Source: Nitrospira sp.
Lineage (GTDB): Bacteria > Nitrospirota > Nitrospiria > Nitrospirales > Nitrospiraceae
Length of the DNA stretch: 64,000 nucleotides
NCBI GenBank assembly: GCA_015709715.1
Contig: CP054184.1
Span: 1,597,001-1,661,000, forward strand
Reading direction: 5' to 3'
Part shown: one piece after another, positions 6,765 to 15,587 of the stretch
How positions within the stretch are numbered: the first letter of the stretch is position 1
Layout: each line of letters begins with the position of its first letter
Program-made: the position numbers and the translations under genes
Notes under the pieces: generated by a model
Told to the model about the DNA's origin: nothing
Seen by the model: the letters and a program-made list of their open reading frames with translations, nothing else
Databases searched by the model: none

Positions 6765-9689
6765 ATGGCCGTGATCGCAGACATCTGGCGGCGGACCCTT
6801 CGACGCCTCAGCGGTACCCCCTGCGACGACGAGCAGACGGAACATTTCCTGAACTCGGTCGTCGAGAACCTTCCCATCATGGTCTTCGTCAAAGAGACTG
6901 AACAGTTGCGATTCACACGCTGGAACCGAGCGGCGGAGGAAGTCATAGGGCTCAGCCGAGGAGTCGTGCTGGGCAAGAACGACTACGACCTTTTTCCCGA
7001 AGACCAGGCGGAGGCCTTCACGAAGACGGATCGCGAGGTCCTTCGCCACGGGCAGTTCCACATCCTATCGGAGCCCATCCGGACGCCGCACCGAGGTCAG
7101 CGGCTGTTACGCACCAGGAAGTTGCCCATCTTCGATCGCCACGGACATCCTCGGTTCCTTTTGGGCATGGCGGAGGACATCACCAACCAACACCTGCAGG
7201 AGATGCATCTGCACGAAAGCGAGGCGCAAAACCGGGAGCTGTTCGAATCGTCGCGCGACGCCATCATGATCCTCTCGCCCCCCGACTGGCGGTTTCAGGC
7301 TTGTAATCCGGCCACCGTGGCCATGTTCGGCGCACGCGACGCGCAGCACTTCACCTCGCTCGGCCCCTGGGACGTCTCGCCGACGGTCCAACCGGACGGC
7401 GTCGCCTCAGCAGTCAAGGCACCTCAGATGATCGAACGTGCCATGCGGGAGGGCTCGCACTTCTTCGAGTGGAGGCATCGAAAACTCGACGGCCCGGAAT
7501 TTCCGGCTACGGTGCTCCTCACCCGTATCAGTTTGAAGGGTCAGCCCGCGCTCCAAGCGACGGTTCGCGATATCACCGAGCAGAAACGCGCCGAGGCCGA
7601 ACTGCATGCCTCCCTGCTCTTTCAGAAGACCCTTCTCGACAATGCCGGCCACGCCATTATTTCCTGCAAGTCCGACGGACTCATCCAAACCTTCAATCCG
7701 GCGGCTGAAGCCCTGCTGGGCTATCGCGCGGAAGAGCTGATCGGGCAACAGTCTCCCGCCCTCTTCCATGAACGGGAAGAAGTCGTGGCCCGCGCCCGTC
7801 AGTTCTCTGAAGAATTGGGCACGACCATCGAGCCCGGCTTCGACGTCTTTATCGCGAAGTGCCGCTACAACCTCCCGAACGAACACGAGTGGACCTATAT
7901 CCGTCGGGACGGATCACGCCTGACGGTGTTACTGAGCGTGACAGCCCTGCGCGAGCCGAACGGTCGCGTGACCGGCTACCTCGGCATCGCGTCGGACATT
8001 ACGCTCTTGAAGCAGGCAGCCTGCGAATTGTTGAAGGCGAAAGAAGCCGCCGAAGCGGCCAATATTGCGAAGTCACAATTTCTCGCCAATATGAGCCATG
8101 AGATCCGCACTCCGATGAACGGAGTGCTCGACATGACGGAGTTGCTGCAAACGACCGCCCTCTCCCCCAAACAGCGGTCCCTGGTCGACACCGTTCACCG
8201 TTCCGGCATAGCGCTGCTGGAGGTCATCAACGACATCCTCGATTTCTCAAAGGTCGAAGCCGGCAAGCTCGAGCTGGAACGTGTGGAGTTTAAGCTGAGG
8301 CAAACGATCGAGGAAGCCGTCGAACTGTTCTCCGGACCGGCCGGACGGAAGGGATTGGAATTGACCTGCTTCGTTCCCGCGGACATCCCGGACGCGGTCA
8401 TCGGCGACCCCTTACGTCTCCGCCAGATCGTCCTGAACCTCATCGGCAATGCCGTCAAATTCACGTCGCAAGGGGAGATCGCCGTGACGTTTCAACTTGT
8501 CGAGCGGCATGAGGCCACGGTCATCCTCCGGGGCGAGGTGCGCGATACAGGAGTCGGGATTCCAGAGACAGCCCAGGCTCGACTCTTTACCGCCTTTACG
8601 CAGGCGGATGGATCGACCACCCGCCGATTCGGGGGAACCGGTCTGGGACTGGCGATCGTGAAGCAGCTGGTTCACTTGATGGGCGGCGAGGTCGGGCTGG
8701 TCAGCAGGCCCGACCAAGGAACAACATTCTGGTTCACCGTCACGATGGGGCTTGCCGGCGGCACCGCCCTCCCGCATGTGAATGAACGCAGCCTCGGGGA
8801 CCGCCATATCTTGATCGTGGATGATAACCCCACGAACCTCCAGATCCTCGAGAACCACCTGCACAACTGTGGTGTCGGCGTCACTTCGGCCGGTTCAGCG
8901 CAAGAGGCGCTGGAACGGTTGAACGGCCTCCGGGGGAGAGGCCGTTCAATCGACATGGCCATTGTGGACCTTCAGATGCCGGATCAGGGCGGGATCGACC
9001 TGGCGCGTACCATTCGGCAAGATCCAGCCTGGCGCGCGCTGTTGCTGGTCGCCTTGAGTTCGATCGACCATTTCACCGACGACAAACACGACCGCCACCG
9101 CCTCTTCGATGGCTGGCTGCGCAAGCCGGTCCGCTCATCCCTGCTCATCGACTGCCTGACACAGTTGTTCAGCCGACGCCTTGAGACGAACCCGGAGCCG
9201 CCGGTCAAGGCGTCCTCTCCACCCCGGCGATTCGACGTCCATGTCCTCCTGGTCGAAGACAACCCCGTCAACCGTCAGGTGGCCTCCAACATGCTGGAAC
9301 TGCTGGGCTGCACCGTCACGAATGCCGAACATGGCCGGCTTGCCGTGGAAGCGGCGGCGGCTCGGAGGTTCGATGTAATCCTCATGGATTGTCAGATGCC
9401 TGAGATGGATGGCTTTACCGCCACCGGCCTGATTCGAGAACGGGAACAGTCCACCGCGCCGTCGTCCCGCGTGCCCATCATTGCCCTGACCGCCAATGCG
9501 CTGGAAGGAGACCGCGCCCATTGCCTGGCAGTGGGCATGGACGATTACCTGTCCAAACCCTTCACTCTCCCCCAGCTCCGGAACGTCCTTGCCAAATGGT
9601 GTGTTCCTGGGAGCACCCCATCCGATGCACCGCCGCCTGCGGCTTCGAACACGACAACTCCTCACGTCCTGGATCAGAGCGCCTGGTAA
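6765..9689 (+). CDS. PAS-domain hybrid histidine kinase with two receiver domains
   Basis: A 974-aa cytoplasmic-looking sensor kinase with no clear membrane helices. Order: three PAS/PAC modules (about 25-140, 150-275, 280-425), a dimerisation domain with phosphoacceptor His445 in SHEIRTPMN, and an ATPase domain with N, G1 (DTGVGIP), F and G2 (GGTGLGLAI) boxes. Two receivers follow, with Asp735 (IVDLQMP) and Asp875 (ILMDCQMPEMDG). Translation may start at ATG 6765 or GTG 6756; the frame further upstream is unlikely. The gene stops at TAA 9687-9689, yet the same frame continues directly into an Hpt domain, so the ancestral protein probably ended in Hpt. The input signal is unknown. Confidence 0.85.
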   Translation: MAVIADIWRRTLRRLSGTPCDDEQTEHFLNSVVENLPIMVFVKETEQLRFTRWNRAAEEVIGLSRGVVLGKNDYDLFPEDQAEAFTKTDREVLRHGQFHILSEPIRTPHRGQRLLRTRKLPIFDRHGHPRFLLGMAEDITNQHLQEMHLHESEAQNRELFESSRDAIMILSPPDWRFQACNPATVAMFGARDAQHFTSLGPWDVSPTVQPDGVASAVKAPQMIERAMREGSHFFEWRHRKLDGPEFPATVLLTRISLKGQPALQATVRDITEQKRAEAELHASLLFQKTLLDNAGHAIISCKSDGLIQTFNPAAEALLGYRAEELIGQQSPALFHEREEVVARARQFSEELGTTIEPGFDVFIAKCRYNLPNEHEWTYIRRDGSRLTVLLSVTALREPNGRVTGYLGIASDITLLKQAACELLKAKEAAEAANIAKSQFLANMSHEIRTPMNGVLDMTELLQTTALSPKQRSLVDTVHRSGIALLEVINDILDFSKVEAGKLELERVEFKLRQTIEEAVELFSGPAGRKGLELTCFVPADIPDAVIGDPLRLRQIVLNLIGNAVKFTSQGEIAVTFQLVERHEATVILRGEVRDTGVGIPETAQARLFTAFTQADGSTTRRFGGTGLGLAIVKQLVHLMGGEVGLVSRPDQGTTFWFTVTMGLAGGTALPHVNERSLGDRHILIVDDNPTNLQILENHLHNCGVGVTSAGSAQEALERLNGLRGRGRSIDMAIVDLQMPDQGGIDLARTIRQDPAWRALLLVALSSIDHFTDDKHDRHRLFDGWLRKPVRSSLLIDCLTQLFSRRLETNPEPPVKASSPPRRFDVHVLLVEDNPVNRQVASNMLELLGCTVTNAEHGRLAVEAAAARRFDVILMDCQMPEMDGFTATGLIREREQSTAPSSRVPIIALTANALEGDRAHCLAVGMDDYLSKPFTLPQLRNVLAKWCVPGSTPSDAPPPAASNTTTPHVLDQSAW

Positions 9690-9728
9690 GACATTCTCGC
9701 TCTGCAACGGCCTGGGCGCCCCGATATC

Positions 9729-10022
9729 TTGGCTCGAGTGCTGAACGAGTACTTAAAAGACTCGCGAGTCCTTGTTGGGCGGATTCGTGAGGCCGTGGAA
9801 CACAGCGACCCGAAAGCTCTCTACGAAGCCGCCCATCGACTCAAGTCCAGCAGCGCGCAGCTGGGAGCCCTCGCAACTGCGGCCGGTTGCGCCAAGTTGG
9901 AAACACTGGGACGAGAAGCCCATCTGGAGACGGCGCCCGCTCTTGTGCAGGAGCTGGTCCTTGGGCATCAGTCCACCTGCCAGGCGATCGAAATGGAACT
10001 CCGCGCACGCACCGGCCACTAA
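9729..10022 (+). CDS. Hpt phosphotransfer domain cut off from the upstream hybrid kinase by an in-frame TAA
   Basis: In the same frame as the preceding kinase, the residues after the stop read DILALQRPGRPDILARVL. They align with the paralogue at 16743-19418 (SIRALQRPNRPNVLASVL), whose Hpt domain is still attached. The phosphoacceptor motif AHRLKSSSAQLG is intact, with the His codon at 9834-9836. The only start-like codon is TTG 9729, without a ribosome binding site, so separate translation is doubtful. It could be a nonsense-mutated tail, a sequencing error, or a domain made by readthrough or re-initiation. Confidence 0.6.
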   Translation: MARVLNEYLKDSRVLVGRIREAVEHSDPKALYEAAHRLKSSSAQLGALATAAGCAKLETLGREAHLETAPALVQELVLGHQSTCQAIEMELRARTGH

Positions 10023-10062
10023 TTCCTTGCCTCCGCCCATCCTGCAGGGTACCCTGGGCCCC

Positions 10063-10881
10063 ATGGCCACCTATGCCATCGGCGACCTCCAGGGTTGTTA
10101 CCATTCTCTGCGGGCCTTGACCGACCTCATCGGCTTCATCCCAACGAGAGATCGCCTCTGGTTCGTCGGCGACTTGGTCAATCGAGGACCTGATTCGCTG
10201 GAAGTCTTGCGTTATATCAAGGGCCTCGGTCAATCCGCTGTGGCTGTATTGGGTAATCACGATCTGTTTCTCCTGGCCGTTGCATCCGGGGCGGCCAGTC
10301 TCCGTCCGAAGGACACCCTTTCCCAAGTCCTTGAGGCACCGGATCGCAATGATCTCATGGTCTGGTTGCAGCAACGCCCGCTGCTCCATCACGAGGGAGA
10401 ATATGTGCTCGTCCATGCGGGACTGCTCCCGCAATGGACCGTCGAGGAAGCCAGACAACTGGCGGATGAAGCCACGGCGGCGCTGCGCGGCGAACGCTGT
10501 GATTCGCTCCTTCGAGCCTTGCACCCGAGCGGACACCTGCAATGGGATCCGAGCCTGACTGGTCCCGTCCGTGTTGCCGCTATCGCCAAGGCCCTGACCA
10601 GGCTCCGCACCTGCTCGGATCACGGCATCATGGAATCGACCTTTTCTGGCCCTCCGGAACTGACACCGGCCGGCTACCATCCGTGGTTCCAAATCGCGTC
10701 CCGGCGCCATGATGGATGCACCGTAGTCTGCGGCCACTGGGCTGCCCTCGGCCTACGAATCCAGACGAACCTCTTGGCCCTCGACAGCGGCTGTGTATAT
10801 GGCCGACAGCTGACCGCCGTCCGTCTGGAAGACCGACAGGTGTTTCAAGTCGCGAGTGTCGAGACCCGCAGCCGTGAGTGA
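10063..10881 (+). CDS. apaH: symmetrical bis(5'-nucleosyl)-tetraphosphatase
   Basis: A metallophosphatase of 272 aa that should split diadenosine tetraphosphate into two ADP. The metal-binding motifs are in order: GDLQGC at 7-12, GDLVNRGPDS at 36-45, GNHD at 64-67, and the later His residues in LVHAGLLP and VCGHWAALG. The length matches ApaH of Proteobacteria. The start ATG 10063 has only a weak upstream GGG. The 3' end lies 12 nt from the end of the convergent panB, with no visible terminator between them. Confidence 0.9.
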   Translation: MATYAIGDLQGCYHSLRALTDLIGFIPTRDRLWFVGDLVNRGPDSLEVLRYIKGLGQSAVAVLGNHDLFLLAVASGAASLRPKDTLSQVLEAPDRNDLMVWLQQRPLLHHEGEYVLVHAGLLPQWTVEEARQLADEATAALRGERCDSLLRALHPSGHLQWDPSLTGPVRVAAIAKALTRLRTCSDHGIMESTFSGPPELTPAGYHPWFQIASRRHDGCTVVCGHWAALGLRIQTNLLALDSGCVYGRQLTAVRLEDRQVFQVASVETRSRE

Positions 10882-10893
10882 TCCTGAGGACGC

Positions 10894-11682
10894 TTAGTGG
10901 TAGCTTTCGGTGTCGGAGGGGAACTTTCCTTGCTCCACCTCTTCTTTGTATCGCCGAAGGGCCTGCAGGGCCTCCGCCTTGAGGTGGGCATAGGGTTTAA
11001 CGAATTTCGGGACGAACTCGTCGAAGAGACCGAGCAAGTCATATAACACGAGGACCTGCCCGTCGCAGTGGGGACCGGCGCCGATGCCGATCGTGGGAAT
11101 GGTGAGGGCCTCGGTCAGAGTCTTGGCCAACTCGACGGGAATCGCTTCCAGGACGATTCCGAACGCTCCCGCCGCCTCCAGGGCCTGAGCATCTTCAAGC
11201 AACTGCCGAGCACGATCATCGCCCTTGCCCTGGACTCGGTATCCGCCATACTGATGGACGGACTGCGGCGTCATGCCTAGATGCCCCATGACCGGAATGC
11301 CGACCTTCGTCATCGCCGTCACGCGATCCACGACGGTCGCCCCGCCTTCCAGCTTCACGGCCGTCGCCCCCGCCTGGAGAAAGCGACCGGCGTTACGAAG
11401 GGCATCGTCGAGACTTGCCTGATAGGACATGAAGGGCATGTCACCAATGACCAAGGCCCGCTGCGCCGCTCCCGCGACGAGTTTGGTGTGATAGAGCATG
11501 TCCTCCATCGTCACGCCGAGCGTATTGGCCTGACCCTGCACCACGATGCCGAGGGAATCCCCCACCAAGATCGTCTCGATGCCGGCCTGCTCCACAATCC
11601 GGGCAAAGAGTGCATCATAGGCCGTGACGACGGTGATCTTTCGTTTCTCCCGTTTGCATGTGAGCAACTCGGGAATCGTCAT
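10894..11682 (-). CDS. panB: 3-methyl-2-oxobutanoate hydroxymethyltransferase
   Basis: PanB, 262 aa, transfers a C1 unit from 5,10-methylene-tetrahydrofolate to 3-methyl-2-oxobutanoate, the first committed step of pantothenate (CoA) synthesis. The TIM-barrel landmarks are VTAYDALFA near 19-27, the Mg-binding GDSLGIVVQG at 41-50, KLEGG, and the catalytic Glu in VLEAIP. The start ATG 11682 overlaps the metF stop by one base (TGATG), so the two are translationally coupled. It is the last gene of folD-metF-panB. Sharing an operon with two folate enzymes fits its need for methylene-THF. Confidence 0.93.
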   Translation of the reverse strand: MTIPELLTCKREKRKITVVTAYDALFARIVEQAGIETILVGDSLGIVVQGQANTLGVTMEDMLYHTKLVAGAAQRALVIGDMPFMSYQASLDDALRNAGRFLQAGATAVKLEGGATVVDRVTAMTKVGIPVMGHLGMTPQSVHQYGGYRVQGKGDDRARQLLEDAQALEAAGAFGIVLEAIPVELAKTLTEALTIPTIGIGAGPHCDGQVLVLYDLLGLFDEFVPKFVKPYAHLKAEALQALRRYKEEVEQGKFPSDTESYH

Positions 11683-12572
11683 CACCCCAACTCCGCCTTG
11701 GCCAGGATCTCCGGCAACCGATCGGTCGCCTTGATGGCCATGATATGGACTCCGTCGCAGAAGGACCGGACGGCCTTGATGGTTCGCACGGCAATCTCGA
11801 CACCGGCATCCAATGCATGTTTGTCTCCCGCGGCACGCAACTCGTCGATCATCGTCTGGGGCACACACACGCCCGGAATGTTGGCGTTCATGAATTCCGC
11901 CATCTTAGCGTTCCGCAGGAGGAGGATTCCGGCGAGCACCTTGACCTTAAAGGGGCGCACCGCCTCCATAAAGGTTTTGAATTGGTCCGGTTGATAGATC
12001 GCTTGCGTCTGGAAGAACTCCGCCCCCGCCCGGACCTTCACTTCGAACTTCACCAGCATCGGCCCGACCGGATCGGCTTCGGGCGTGACAGCGCCCCCGA
12101 TCGTGAAGGCGGTGGCTCCATCCAGCTTGTTGCCCGCGTAATCCCGGCCTTGATTCAAGCCCTGCACCAGCTGCATGACTTGCACGGAATCGAGATCGTA
12201 GACCGGCTTGGCCTCCTTATGGTCGCCGACCGTCGGATAGTCACCGGTCAAGCAGAGGATGTTGCGGATCCCAAGAATGTGCGCCCCCATCAGGTCGGAC
12301 TGCATGGCAATGCGATTGCGGTCCCGGCAGGTCAACTGCATGACCGGGTCATGTCCCATCTCATACAGGACGCGGCAGACCGGCATGGACCCGGCCCGCA
12401 CGATCGCCGCGGTATTGTCGGTGACGTTCACGCCGTGGACGCGGCCGAGCAGTGCCTTGGCGCTCTCGACCACATGCGTCAGGTTTGTGCCCTTCGGCGG
12501 ATTATATTCCACCGTTACGGCAAACTGCCCCTGCGCCAAGACGTCTTTCAGGCGACGCGGCTCTCGATTCAT
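11682..12572 (-). CDS. metF: methylenetetrahydrofolate reductase, catalytic domain only
   Basis: A 296-aa TIM-barrel flavoprotein of the MetF family, reducing 5,10-methylene-THF to 5-methyl-THF for methionine synthesis. Family features are the N-terminal VTVEYNPPKG with the catalytic Glu, HVVESAKAL, VNVTDN, the NILCLTGD flavin-site segment and FFQTQAIYQPDQF. It lacks the Cys-rich C-terminal domain found on related long forms. That domain is encoded separately at 5136-5336. It starts 9 nt after folD and is coupled to panB. The electron donor (NADH or ferredoxin through a partner) cannot be read from sequence. Confidence 0.9.
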   Translation of the reverse strand: MNREPRRLKDVLAQGQFAVTVEYNPPKGTNLTHVVESAKALLGRVHGVNVTDNTAAIVRAGSMPVCRVLYEMGHDPVMQLTCRDRNRIAMQSDLMGAHILGIRNILCLTGDYPTVGDHKEAKPVYDLDSVQVMQLVQGLNQGRDYAGNKLDGATAFTIGGAVTPEADPVGPMLVKFEVKVRAGAEFFQTQAIYQPDQFKTFMEAVRPFKVKVLAGILLLRNAKMAEFMNANIPGVCVPQTMIDELRAAGDKHALDAGVEIAVRTIKAVRSFCDGVHIMAIKATDRLPEILAKAELG

Positions 12573-12581
12573 CCGGTTCTC

Positions 12582-13442
12582 CTATTGCATTCCTGCCATT
12601 CTCTTAGCAGATTCCACCGTGTTGTCGAGCAACATCGCAATCGTCATCGGGCCGACGCCGCCTGGTACGGGACTGATCCATCCCGCCTTCTGGCTGACTC
12701 CCTCGAAGTCCACATCGCCGACCACCTTCCCGTCCGGCAGGCGATTGGTGCCGACATCGATCACCAGGGCGCCCTCCCGGACCATGTCCGCCGTGACGAA
12801 CTTCGGTTTGCCGATGGCCACGAGCAAGAGCTCCGCCTCCCGGCAGACCGCCGCCAGATCCTTGGTCTTGGAGTGGCAGATCGTGACGGTGGCATTACGA
12901 TGGAGCAGCATCAGTGCAAGCGGTTTGCCGACGATGTTGCTGCGTCCCAACACGACGGCCCGCTTGCCTTCGATCGACACCCCGGTGGACTCGATCATCT
13001 TGATGACACCCTTGGGTGTGCAGGCCTCGAAAATCGGGCTGCCTTCGACCAACCGACCGAAGTTGTAGGGGTGAAATCCATCGGCATCCTTCTGCGCCGA
13101 GACGGCGTCGAGAATCACCTTGCTGTCGATGTGTTTCGGAAGCGGCAGCTGGACGAGAATCCCGTGGATCTTGGGATCGGCATTCTTTTGCGAAATCAGC
13201 GCCAACAGATCCGACTGACTCGTATTGGCGGGGAGCTTGGAATCGTCGATATAGATCCCGGCCGCATCACAGGCCTTCTGTTTGCTCTTCACGTATAGAT
13301 GCGACGCAGGGTCATCTCCCACCAAGATGGTCGCCAACCCCGGTTTCATGCCCGTCTTGGCCAACACGGCCGCCGACTCCCGAGCCAACCGTTCACGAAC
13401 TTGTTGCGCCAACGCTTTTCCGTCGATGATTCGAGCTGCCAC
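12582..13442 (-). CDS. folD: bifunctional methylenetetrahydrofolate dehydrogenase/cyclohydrolase
   Basis: FolD, 286 aa, interconverts methylene-, methenyl- and 10-formyl-THF with NADP. The catalytic Lys54 lies in the YVKSKQKAC segment. The typical QLPLPKHID, GRSNIVGKPLA (nucleotide fold) and PVPGGVGPMT motifs follow in order. GTG 13442 is chosen because GGGAGG lies 5 nt upstream. The open frame to 13496 would put the start over the promoter region. It is the first gene of folD-metF-panB and feeds C1 units to both downstream enzymes. Confidence 0.93.
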   Translation of the reverse strand: MAARIIDGKALAQQVRERLARESAAVLAKTGMKPGLATILVGDDPASHLYVKSKQKACDAAGIYIDDSKLPANTSQSDLLALISQKNADPKIHGILVQLPLPKHIDSKVILDAVSAQKDADGFHPYNFGRLVEGSPIFEACTPKGVIKMIESTGVSIEGKRAVVLGRSNIVGKPLALMLLHRNATVTICHSKTKDLAAVCREAELLLVAIGKPKFVTADMVREGALVIDVGTNRLPDGKVVGDVDFEGVSQKAGWISPVPGGVGPMTIAMLLDNTVESAKRMAGMQ

Positions 13443-13482
13443 AATATCCTCCCTGGCCTGACAAATGGCGAAAAGTGACGGC

Positions 13483-13512
13483 ACCATAGCAGGCAATTTT
13501 TCATCAAGTCAA
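13483..13512 (-). promoter_or_regulatory. promoter of folD-metF-panB
   Basis: Minus-strand TTGACT (13512-13507), an 18-nt spacer and an extended -10, TGCTATGGT (hexamer at 13488-13483). Transcription would begin near 13476, giving a leader of about 35 nt before the GTG of folD. It is divergent from the promoter at 13553. Confidence 0.55.
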
Positions 13513-13552
13513 CGCTGGATGGCCGCGACCCTACGCCGGCTTGTGCCGTTCC

Positions 13553-13582
13553 TTGACAGTCTTCGGGCCCCTTGGCTACCAT
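13553..13582 (+). promoter_or_regulatory. promoter of the beta-propeller gene
   Basis: Plus-strand TTGACA at 13553-13558 and TACCAT at 13577-13582, 18 nt apart. The predicted transcript starts near 13589. That would exclude the upstream start codons at 13572 and 13581 and favour ATG 13617 for the gene. Confidence 0.5.
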
Positions 13583-13616
13583 GCAGTCACACAATCCTCG
13601 GATCATACCTCCATTG

Positions 13617-14654
13617 ATGATTTCCAACCGGCGCCTCACACAAGTTTTGCAAGCGGCAGCTGTCCACCTTCGTCTCGGTATCAGGCTGTCGGCCGCGCTC
13701 GTCTTGACCGCGGCCTTGCATGGAACCCCAGCCTGGGCCCTGCAGGTCAGCGGCTTGGAATCTCCACATAGCTTTTTGGCCGACCCCGCCTCCAATTCAT
13801 ATTTCATTTCCAACATCAACGGAGAGCCGGAGGCCCGCGACAACAACGGCTTCATCACCAAACTGAGCGACGACGGCCGCATCACCGCCTTCAAGTTCAT
13901 CGAGGGCGGGCGCGGCGATGTCACCTTGCACGCTCCCAAGGGCATGACGGTAGTGGATCAGGTCTTGTACGTCGCGGACTTGGATACGCTCCGCGCCTTC
14001 GACAAGACGACCGGCAAACCCCTCGCCGCGTTACGGCTCCCCGCTGCCGCGACAGCCGGCCAGCCCCAATCGCTGGTGGACGTGGCCTCGGACGGCCAAG
14101 GGCACCTGTACCTCGCCGATCAGCTCGGCAACGCCATTTATCGGGCGGACCTCACACCGACCCTGACCATCTCGACCTATGTGTCGGGCTCCCATTTGGC
14201 CGGCCCGTCCGGCGTCGCCGTCAACCCGAAGACCGGACATCTCGCCGTCGTCAGTTGGAATACGGGAAAGATTTTCGACATCACGCCGGAGGGGGCCCTG
14301 ACGGAACTGGTGTCCAACGGGTTTTTCACGGCCCGATTCCAGAACCTGAGCGGCGTAGATTTCGATCGCTGGGGCAGCATGTATGTCTCCGACGCCACGA
14401 AAGGGAAGATCTGGCGAATGACCCCGAACCACAAGTTCCAAGTCATCGCGGAGTACCTTCCGTCGCCCTCGGACCTCGGCATCGACCGCGTCAACCACCT
14501 CATCCTGGTTCCCTACCAGGATTCGAACGCCGCCGAAGTCAACGGGCTGGAAAGCCCGACCGCGTCCTCCGGCGAGCGAACCAAACGCACCTTGGCGGAC
14601 TATGGGTTTGTCGAGCCGCTGAAAGCCGACAAAGAGGGACCACCGCGCAAATGA
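13617..14654 (+). CDS. exported NHL/SMP-30-like beta-propeller protein
   Basis: Secreted or periplasmic protein of about 345 aa. A basic N-terminus, a hydrophobic stretch and the end PAWA give a signal peptide. The rest consists of six-bladed-propeller-like repeats with recurring patterns such as PKGMTVVDQVLYVADLDT, DGQGHLYLADQLGNAIYR, AGPSGVAVNPKTG and GSMYVSDATKGKIWRM. These propellers bind or hydrolyse small ligands in some families (gluconolactonase), but no catalytic metal site is recognised. ATG 13617 is chosen because the promoter overlaps the upstream ATG 13581. The stop overlaps the next gene by ATGA, so the two are coupled. Confidence 0.75.
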   Translation: MISNRRLTQVLQAAAVHLRLGIRLSAALVLTAALHGTPAWALQVSGLESPHSFLADPASNSYFISNINGEPEARDNNGFITKLSDDGRITAFKFIEGGRGDVTLHAPKGMTVVDQVLYVADLDTLRAFDKTTGKPLAALRLPAAATAGQPQSLVDVASDGQGHLYLADQLGNAIYRADLTPTLTISTYVSGSHLAGPSGVAVNPKTGHLAVVSWNTGKIFDITPEGALTELVSNGFFTARFQNLSGVDFDRWGSMYVSDATKGKIWRMTPNHKFQVIAEYLPSPSDLGIDRVNHLILVPYQDSNAAEVNGLESPTASSGERTKRTLADYGFVEPLKADKEGPPRK

Positions 14655-15349
14655 GCCAGTGCCTCTATTGTCATCAGCATAAAGGGAAACGTGCGTGCCC
14701 GGCGCTCAGCGGGTTGATTTGTAGCCCCTGTTGCGGCGAACACCGTCTGACCCGAATCTCCTGTCCTCCTGATTGCACCTATCTGGACAGCGGCAGCGAA
14801 TACCAGCAAAAACGTCTCGGCGAACAGTTCGCCCCGGTCCGGCGCGAACTCTATCGTCAGCTCACGGTCGCCGGCGGCGAGAAAGCCGCCGCGCTCTTCA
14901 ACCTGATCGAAGTGGTCACCTTCGGGTATTTCCATGACCGGCGTGACGGACAGGATGCCGAAGTCATCGCGGCCATCCAGGCGTTGCGACGTACCTTGAG
15001 CCCGTTGCACGTCCCCTCTGCGCCCATGCCGGTCTTTGCCGAGCGGCTCAAGAAGGAATACGACACCTTCGCCAAGCAACAGCCCCAGCAGATCGCCGAT
15101 TCCGGCACCGCTCCAGACATGTTGGACCGCGCCTTGGCCATCATCACGGAGTTTTCCGGTCAGGACTTCCAGTCCCGGCGGTTCTTGCATGGCTTGATCG
15201 GCTATGTGAAGACCTTCCATCCGGAAATCGCCGAACATCTGGCCAAGCAGCAGGAAGGCGGGAGGATTGTCCTGCCAGGACAACTGCCCCCCATGCCACA
15301 AGAGCCGTCCCACATCCACGGCCCCGGCTGCCAACACCATCACCACTAA
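14651..15349 (+). CDS. Cys-rich, probably zinc-binding protein of unknown function
   Basis: 232 aa, starting in an ATGA overlap with the propeller gene. The first 45 residues hold eight cysteines (4, 7, 16, 24, 27, 28, 38, 42) in the pattern C-x2-C ... C-P ... S-G-x-I-C-x2-C-C ... C-P-x2-C, suggesting two zinc sites. The middle is helical and includes SGSEYQQKRL and a tail-like LLHGL segment. The last residues, HGPGCQHHHH, form a metal-binding tail. There is no signal peptide, so unlike its coupled partner it should be cytoplasmic. I know the N-terminal motif only from uncharacterised proteins and assign no function. Confidence 0.75.
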   Translation: MSQCLYCHQHKGKRACPALSGLICSPCCGEHRLTRISCPPDCTYLDSGSEYQQKRLGEQFAPVRRELYRQLTVAGGEKAAALFNLIEVVTFGYFHDRRDGQDAEVIAAIQALRRTLSPLHVPSAPMPVFAERLKKEYDTFAKQQPQQIADSGTAPDMLDRALAIITEFSGQDFQSRRFLHGLIGYVKTFHPEIAEHLAKQQEGGRIVLPGQLPPMPQEPSHIHGPGCQHHHH

Positions 15350-15587
15350 TCCGCTCCCTCACGCCCAACGTCCTTCAGTCCCTCTCCCATTCTACCGATA
15401 CAGCGTTGGAGGGCTTCGTGGCCCATCCTGTTCTATCTGACGCCATCGGACCAGCTCAATCGAAAGACATGTCAGGCTGACGCGTGATCGCCCCGCATGC
15501 TCGGCGCCGACGGATGCGATGCACCGCGACGGGCCCTCTCTTGACCGCGCAGCGATGTGACGGTTCGACACCATCACAGGAGGCCTC

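Noticed and set aside
5780..6976. 398-codon minus-strand frame over the cytochrome-kinase remnant
   Set aside because: It lies antisense to recognisable kinase motifs and is Arg/Gly-rich without any domain.
9687..9689. Recoding of the TAA as an unusual amino acid
   Set aside because: TAA is not a selenocysteine or pyrrolysine codon and no recoding element is evident; mutation or separate translation is simpler.
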